64,000 bases of DNA, taken from contig DWVJ01000016.1 of the NCBI GenBank assembly GCA_019120315.1, forward strand, positions 1 to 64,000. The letters are read 5' to 3'. Below the pieces are notes generated by a model. That model worked only from the letters and a program-made list of their open reading frames with translations. It searched no databases and was not told the origin of the DNA. Source of the DNA: Candidatus Ruminococcus avistercoris (GTDB lineage: Bacteria > Bacillota > Clostridia > Lachnospirales > Lachnospiraceae). Below are positions 60,662-64,000 of the stretch, piece by piece; the stretch's first letter is position 1; each line of letters opens with the position of its first letter. Position numbers and translations under genes: made by a program.

Positions 60662-60690
60662 TTTACAATAGAACATATGTTTGTTATAAT
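60662..60690 (+). promoter_or_regulatory. Promoter of the two-gene unit at the prophage edge
   Basis: TTTACA (60662-60667) and a perfect TATAAT (60685-60690) with a TG extension (TGT before the -10), 17-base spacer. The first start codon is at 60744. Confidence 0.82.
60670..60683 (+). promoter_or_regulatory. LexA (DinR) SOS-box-like operator in the promoter spacer
   Basis: The sequence AGAACATATGTTTG matches the Gram-positive SOS box CGAACRNRYGTTYC at 12 of 14 positions, with the core GAAC-ATAT-GTTT differing from the ideal GAAC-N4-GTTC at one base. It fills the space between -35 and -10, where bound repressor would block RNA polymerase. Confidence 0.65.
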
Positions 60691-60743
60691 AACAAAGAAC
60701 TCACCAATATATCATGTTCTATACTTCAATGAGGTGCTCCATT

Positions 60744-60956
60744 ATGACACTAGATATGAATATTCCCTATACATTTAATTGCCTACGACTCTCCCAAACA
60801 AAAGAGGCATTAATACGGTTCATGATGGAGTGCCAAATTGCAACATTGTCAACAGAACATGGAATTATTACAAAGTCAGATGTAGATCACATGATTCTCA
60901 CATACACATTCCAAAAAGAAAAAGAAAGGTATGGTATGAATGACACAACACACTGA
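60744..60956 (+). CDS. Unknown small helical protein, SOS-type promoter
   Basis: A 70-residue protein that I do not recognise. It has a mostly helical pattern with amphipathic stretches (LSQTKEALIRFMMECQIATL, DVDHMILTYTFQKEKERYG). ATG 60744 follows GAGGTG at 7-8 bases; an in-frame ATG at 60714 lacks a binding site. It is the first gene after the LexA-like operator and overlaps the next gene by 17 bases, so both are made together. Small DNA-damage-inducible phage proteins include inhibitors, regulators and polymerase-associated factors; none can be assigned. Confidence 0.65.
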   Translation: MTLDMNIPYTFNCLRLSQTKEALIRFMMECQIATLSTEHGIITKSDVDHMILTYTFQKEKERYGMNDTTH

Positions 60957-61236
60957 TCCACAATCCTACGATATCAACCTTATACCTTCGTTTCAGATAC
61001 CCGTAATCGCCTCATTTAGCAAGTCTGGTGATATCAGACCACTTGTCCTAGGCTTGATCCTAGAAGATGGCTCATTTGAGCGAATACGCGTTGATAAGAT
61101 TATTCGTACCTATAAGAGACGTCTAAGCTTATTAGTATACGACTGTCTAATCACGATTATTGACGATACACAGACCGTTCTAAAAATAGCATACGATATA
61201 GAAAAGCATTACTGGTTAATTTATCAGGGAGAATAA
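60940..61236 (+). CDS. Unknown small beta-rich protein, second gene of the SOS-type unit
   Basis: A 98-residue protein of unknown function. The pattern suggests a small beta barrel or sheet: FQIPVIASFSKSGDIRPLVL, LILEDGSFERIRVDKI, LLVYDCLITIIDDTQ, and the end YDIEKHYWLIYQ. ATG 60940 has AGAAAGG about 10 bases upstream and overlaps the first gene by 17 bases in another frame. I have a weak impression of similarity to small proteins found beside SOS polymerase genes in clostridial mobile elements, not enough for a name. Confidence 0.65.
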   Translation: MTQHTDPQSYDINLIPSFQIPVIASFSKSGDIRPLVLGLILEDGSFERIRVDKIIRTYKRRLSLLVYDCLITIIDDTQTVLKIAYDIEKHYWLIYQGE

Positions 61237-61240
61237 AACG

Positions 61241-61280
61241 CAAAAAAAATGGCATACCAGACCGCAATCTGATATGCCAT
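61241..61280 (-). terminator. Terminator of the minus-strand lysin/tail block
   Basis: ATGGCATACCAGA (61249-61261) and TCTGATATGCCAT (61268-61280) form a 13-bp stem with one mismatch; on the minus strand it is followed by eight Ts (61249-61242). It also lies right after the plus-strand unit and could end that as well. Confidence 0.88.
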
Positions 61281-61285
61281 AAATT

Positions 61286-61537
61286 TTACCATTCTACTTG
61301 TTCAAACAAGCTATGCAATTCTGTTTCTGTGATTTCTAGTGGACTAATACTGACTAATTTCATCCAATAAGTTGTATCCGAAAGCAACGTTCCCGCAGGT
61401 ACATCCTTTAAAGATTCATAAGCTTCGCCGTTTTCTGGATCTGTCACCACATCCATCATCTCGTATGAAGCCGCTTCATCCCAAGTTCCCTTTAAAGTAT
61501 GACGTACTTTTCCAACTTGTTTTACCGTATTTGCCAT
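61286..61537 (-). CDS. Small phage tail-associated protein with carbohydrate-binding (ChiC-like) pattern
   Basis: An 83-residue protein. The spacing of aromatic and Gly residues in LKGTWDEAASYEMMDVVTD, GEAYESLKDVPAGTLLSD and TTYWMKL resembles the CBM5/12 (ChiC-like) domain used in phage tail fibres and baseplates to bind glycans. The ATG is preceded by AAAGGTGGTG. It is the last gene of the minus-strand block before the terminator. It may help attach particles to cell-wall sugars; that is inference from pattern only. Confidence 0.6.
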   Translation of the reverse strand: MANTVKQVGKVRHTLKGTWDEAASYEMMDVVTDPENGEAYESLKDVPAGTLLSDTTYWMKLVSISPLEITETELHSLFEQVEW

Positions 61538-61539
61538 AG

Positions 61540-61875
61540 TCAGTCACCACCTTTCTTTGTAATCACCATATTCCCATTTTCGTTAATGGAAAAATCATAT
61601 TTGTCAATATCAAAAGATCCCATTAAATATCCTGTGTCAGGGTCGATATAGAAATCAAATACATCAACCCATGCCAAACTCATATCATGGCACCATTCAT
61701 TGAAAGTACCTTCGTATCCATTATGAACGGCAATTTCATACATATTGAGCATTTCAAATCCACTATGGATAGTCCCTTCGTAAAGCTGCGCATGATCCAT
61801 CAGCGTTTCACACGATAACTGCCCGGTTTCCTGAATTTGTCCTACGAGAGTAATGGACGCAGTAAGATCACTCAT
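61540..61875 (-). CDS. Hypothetical phage protein, acidic, 111 residues
   Basis: I do not recognise the family. The protein is acidic, has a helical N-terminal half with several Met and Tyr (LMDHAQLYEGTIHSGFEMLN) and a beta-rich C-terminus (VDVFDFYIDPDTGYLMGSFD). The motif NGYEGTFNEWCHDM is like the short G-x-T-x-xEW segment found in many phage tail fibre and baseplate proteins (GYxGTxxEW). This and its position between two tail-like genes suggest a virion role. Its start overlaps the preceding gene by one base (TAATG). Confidence 0.6.
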   Translation of the reverse strand: MSDLTASITLVGQIQETGQLSCETLMDHAQLYEGTIHSGFEMLNMYEIAVHNGYEGTFNEWCHDMSLAWVDVFDFYIDPDTGYLMGSFDIDKYDFSINENGNMVITKKGGD

Positions 61876-62210
61876 TACCAGCCAACTTCCTCCGTAATGA
61901 CAAAATCTTTATATGCAGTGGGAGTATAGTGTTTCCCATTACCAAGAAAAACTTCGATATCATACTTGTATGTTCCAAAGTCTAGATCTTTATGCAAAGC
62001 AGGCGGGATCACAATATCATGTGATCCGTTTTCTGCTTGTACACGAAACGTAGGCTCTGTCTGACTGGAATCTTCCTTTACAGTAAGAACCAAATAATCA
62101 TTTTCGCTTAATTCATAGGGATTTCCAGAACTGTCCATAAGGGGATAGTGAATGGTCAAGTCATCCCCGCGTGTCAATTTGATGTTATTTTTCTTATCTA
62201 CCGAGAACAA
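61875..62210 (-). CDS. Phage baseplate/tail-like protein (BppU N-terminal type)
   Basis: A 111-residue beta-rich protein. NIKLTRGDDLTIHYPLMDSS, ELSENDYLVLTVKED and DFGTYKYDIEVFLGNGKHYT match the beta-sandwich typical of the N-terminal domain of baseplate upper proteins (BppU) in Gram-positive phages. The start is a TTG at 62210 with GGCGGTG upstream; no ATG fits. It follows the lysin gene after 12 bases and overlaps the next gene by one base. Confidence 0.65.
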   Translation of the reverse strand: MFSVDKKNNIKLTRGDDLTIHYPLMDSSGNPYELSENDYLVLTVKEDSSQTEPTFRVQAENGSHDIVIPPALHKDLDFGTYKYDIEVFLGNGKHYTPTAYKDFVITEEVGW

Positions 62211-62222
62211 AATATCACCGCC

Positions 62223-64000
62223 TTACATCCAAAGAATTGCTTTCCATGTATTCTGTCCTACAACAGCATCAATTTCCAGATCATTTTGTTTCTGGAATTC
62301 CATAACAGCCGCGCCAGTACCCTGACCAAATTTCCCATCATAGCCACCAGTAACACCAATACGGCAGTAGTTTCCAAGATATTCCTGCACTAATTTTACA
62401 ACAGTACCAGAAGAGCCATTCTGAAGAACAGGACATTTGGATAATGTTTCTGGGCCTGGTTCACCATCTACTTTTGCGCCAATTGCTTTCTGAAGTCGTT
62501 GTAACCAAGCTTTATGATCGCTTGCAGAAATATTGGAAGGTGTGCCTTTTGTAATATATTTTGCAGAAGCGAATCCATGCTTGCCATTATATTCGATGTA
62601 ATACCAGTCAGATCCGTCATTTGCCTGAATCGTATCACAGATACCTACAGTCATACCTGCTTTCAGCGGCGAGAAACTTACCGTTGCATTCTCAGAGCCA
62701 GCCCATGTTCTCACATTTAATGTAGTTGTTACAGTTCCATTCCATTTCGGGGATTCATTCAGACTAGAAGAAGTGGAAGAGGATGGGGTAGAAGAGGAAA
62801 CGCCATCATAGTCAATGTAGCAGAAACTTTTAATTTTAGAATCATACCAAGAATATGTTTTCACAGCACATGCATTGCCATTACGATCATATTGTGCGTT
62901 AGAAGTGTTTCCTTCACCACATTCAAAAGTTTTTGCAGAAGAATTGATACTGAGAACTCGTCCCATATGCGACTGTTTGAAGATTACCAATGCCCCAATC
63001 TTCGGAGTCTTTCCTTTTTTGGAAGATGGGAATTTTGCTTCAGTAGAAAATACGTTGTACCCGCAATAATTAGAAGATGTCATATTCCAGTTCTTCAAAG
63101 CTTGTGCTTTTCCAAACTCTTCAAGTTCCAGAGCAAACTGGTATGTAGCGCACCATGCTTGATCTTGGCATCCCATCAGTCCAGCATTATCTACAATATC
63201 ACTAAATTTCTGATGGTTAGTTGAGCCAACTTCTGTGTAGGGAATGCTTGCATAGTACCGTTCTTTTTCAATAATATTATAAATAGATCCCATAGATTCA
63301 CCTCCAGTATTTGAATCTGTATTATTTGACAGACCTTTCAATTTCGCTTTTGATTTCTCACCATACTGTCCATCAACAGTAAGTCCATATTTCGCTTGGA
63401 ATGCTTTAACAGCCTTTTCAGTATCGTCGCCAAACTCTCCATCCGCACCAGACGATCCGCAATCAAATCCGTTAGCAATCAGAAGTTCCTGCATTTTTTT
63501 AACTTCAGAACCAGAGTCACCTTTCTGGAGCCAATTGCGGGAAGAACCACACAACCCATTTGCATCTAACAAAGGCGTTACTTTTTCGTGTAACCACTTG
63601 TACATAATTGCTTGTCTACTGCGATATGGCTCAGCTCCAACCTGGTTATACTTGGTATCTTTCAGCAAAGAGTCACGAACTTTTTCCAAGGTTACTTCGC
63701 CAGATATGCGTCCAATAATTCTTTCTAGGGGAGCCATGCCACCCAAATGACGAATATTTACGCAATGTAAAAGGGCATCGATTCTATGTACGCCATATTT
63801 TGACTCGATAGTATTGGCATAAGACTGGGTGTCTTCAGCCATCATTTTTTTCTGAATCTTAATGCCTTCAGCACTGCCGATAATCGCCGCGATAGCTTTT
63901 GCTTTGGCACATGTTTTACTGGGGAGCTGATAGGTACTCCAATTTTTAGAATCTAAGTCACTTCCAATGCTGGCGGTATCATACTTTTTAAATACAGCGG
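62223..64000 (-). CDS. Multidomain phage cell-wall lysin (5' end outside window)
   Basis: The frame is open to the window edge, so the real start is beyond 64000; at least 592 residues are present. Order: an N-terminal domain (…KTCAKAKAIAAIIGSAEG, CVNIRHLGGMAPLERIIGR) resembling lysozyme-like domains in clostridial phage lysins; a peptidoglycan-binding domain (LQKGDSGSEVKKMQELLIA); an NlpC/CHAP-like domain with Cys in CQDQAWCATYQFALELEE and His in FKQSHMGRVLSI; a Ser-rich linker; an SH3b domain (TTTLNVRTWAGSENAT); and a C-terminal peptidoglycan-binding repeat ending at residue WKAILWM. A strong internal start lies at 63293. It is followed by three tail-like genes, so it could be a tail-associated lysin rather than an endolysin. 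Confidence 0.8.
   Translation of the reverse strand, partial: AVFKKYDTASIGSDLDSKNWSTYQLPSKTCAKAKAIAAIIGSAEGIKIQKKMMAEDTQSYANTIESKYGVHRIDALLHCVNIRHLGGMAPLERIIGRISGEVTLEKVRDSLLKDTKYNQVGAEPYRSRQAIMYKWLHEKVTPLLDANGLCGSSRNWLQKGDSGSEVKKMQELLIANGFDCGSSGADGEFGDDTEKAVKAFQAKYGLTVDGQYGEKSKAKLKGLSNNTDSNTGGESMGSIYNIIEKERYYASIPYTEVGSTNHQKFSDIVDNAGLMGCQDQAWCATYQFALELEEFGKAQALKNWNMTSSNYCGYNVFSTEAKFPSSKKGKTPKIGALVIFKQSHMGRVLSINSSAKTFECGEGNTSNAQYDRNGNACAVKTYSWYDSKIKSFCYIDYDGVSSSTPSSSTSSSLNESPKWNGTVTTTLNVRTWAGSENATVSFSPLKAGMTVGICDTIQANDGSDWYYIEYNGKHGFASAKYITKGTPSNISASDHKAWLQRLQKAIGAKVDGEPGPETLSKCPVLQNGSSGTVVKLVQEYLGNYCRIGVTGGYDGKFGQGTGAAVMEFQKQNDLEIDAVVGQNTWKAILWM
63291..63305 (-). promoter_or_regulatory. Internal ribosome binding site and in-frame start in the lysin gene
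   Basis: On the minus strand GGAGGTG (63305-63299) is followed after 5 bases by ATG (63293-63291), in the same frame as the lysin. Translation here would give a 356-residue product starting MGSIYNIIEKERYY with the NlpC/CHAP-like, SH3b and C-terminal binding domains only. Confidence 0.7.

Larger units (their letters stand above)
60339..64000. mobile_element. Left end of a prophage (or related integrative element) in tRNA-Thr
   Basis: From the tRNA remnant to the window edge the DNA becomes AT-rich, intergenic DNA is longer and the genes change to phage type: a multidomain lysin and small tail or baseplate-like proteins on the minus strand, and two unknown genes under an SOS-type promoter on the plus strand. 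The right end, the intact tRNA-Thr and the integrase should lie outside the window. A defective prophage or a tail-derived particle cannot be excluded. Confidence 0.78.

Noticed and set aside
60164-60743. Additional small genes in the 580-base gap
   Set aside because: No frame with both a reasonable length and a ribosome binding site was found; stops are frequent in this AT-rich DNA and the structured elements listed account for most of it.
1-64000. CRISPR array or insertion sequence
   Set aside because: No series of regularly spaced identical repeats, no transposase and no terminal inverted repeats with target duplication were seen in reading the window.

Overview
The window comes from a spore-forming Clostridia chromosome, most likely a Lachnospiraceae gut bacterium. 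Evidence includes a complete spoIIIAA-AH operon, spoIVB and cotJABC, a single large 2-hydroxyacyl-CoA dehydratase activase, a flavodiiron protein, and Firmicutes-type promoters (TTGACA-17-TATAAT) and Shine-Dalgarno sites throughout. Up to about 60.3 kb the DNA is ordinary, dense, mostly plus-strand core chromosome with moderate GC. From 60.34 kb to the right edge it becomes AT-rich and looks like the end of a prophage integrated in a tRNA-Thr gene.

Layout: 0-7.5 kb holds two Gfo/Idh/MocA dehydrogenases (the first iolG-like), a flavodiiron protein, a class I CoA-transferase, the minus-strand cotJABC coat operon and an MBL-fold hydrolase. 7.5-14.8 kb holds a membrane glycerophosphodiesterase, an FtsW/RodA protein, acyl carrier protein, gltX, a UvrD-type helicase and a phosphopantetheinyl transferase. 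14.8-19.8 kb is the spoIIIA operon for the engulfment feeding-tube complex. 19.9-31.8 kb holds prfC, an Asp23 protein, then nusB-xseA-xseB-ispA-dxs-tlyA-nadK-argR-recN-spoIVB, a gene order typical of Firmicutes. After a tRNA-Val come a membrane protein, a two-component system, hisH-hisF, ung and a lipid-flippase-like protein.

38.6-42.8 kb is one 1406-residue minus-strand activase/dehydratase protein. Then follow tgt, yajC, the branched-chain amino acid operon leuB-ilvD-ilvB, the serine operon serC-serA, a very basic 39-residue ORF, a DUF1015 protein, glgB, an MscS channel and an aminotransferase. 57.2-60.2 kb is a compact metal-homeostasis operon: a Fur-like protein that has only the DNA-binding half, a 26-residue peptide, a DUF6110 membrane protein and a P1B-type ATPase whose CPC motif reads FSC.

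The right end starts with an orphan tRNA-Thr terminator and a 42-nt 3' fragment of tRNA-Thr(CGT), the displaced half expected at an attL junction. Next come three copies of ATTCTAAC (possible integrase arm sites), AT-rich hairpins, a promoter with a LexA-like SOS box in its spacer driving two unknown small genes, and a convergent minus-strand block with a multidomain cell-wall lysin (open at the window edge and with a strong internal start) and three small tail or baseplate-like proteins. The intact tRNA and the integrase should lie to the right of the window.

The most promising leads are the SOS-controlled two-gene unit beside attL, the truncated-Fur/FSC-ATPase metal operon with 10-bp-phased half-sites, the in-frame dual-start lysin, and the cationic mini-ORF plus DUF1015 (DGHHR motif) attached to the serine operon. 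All functional statements rest on reading the sequence and knowledge of families; no searches were run.
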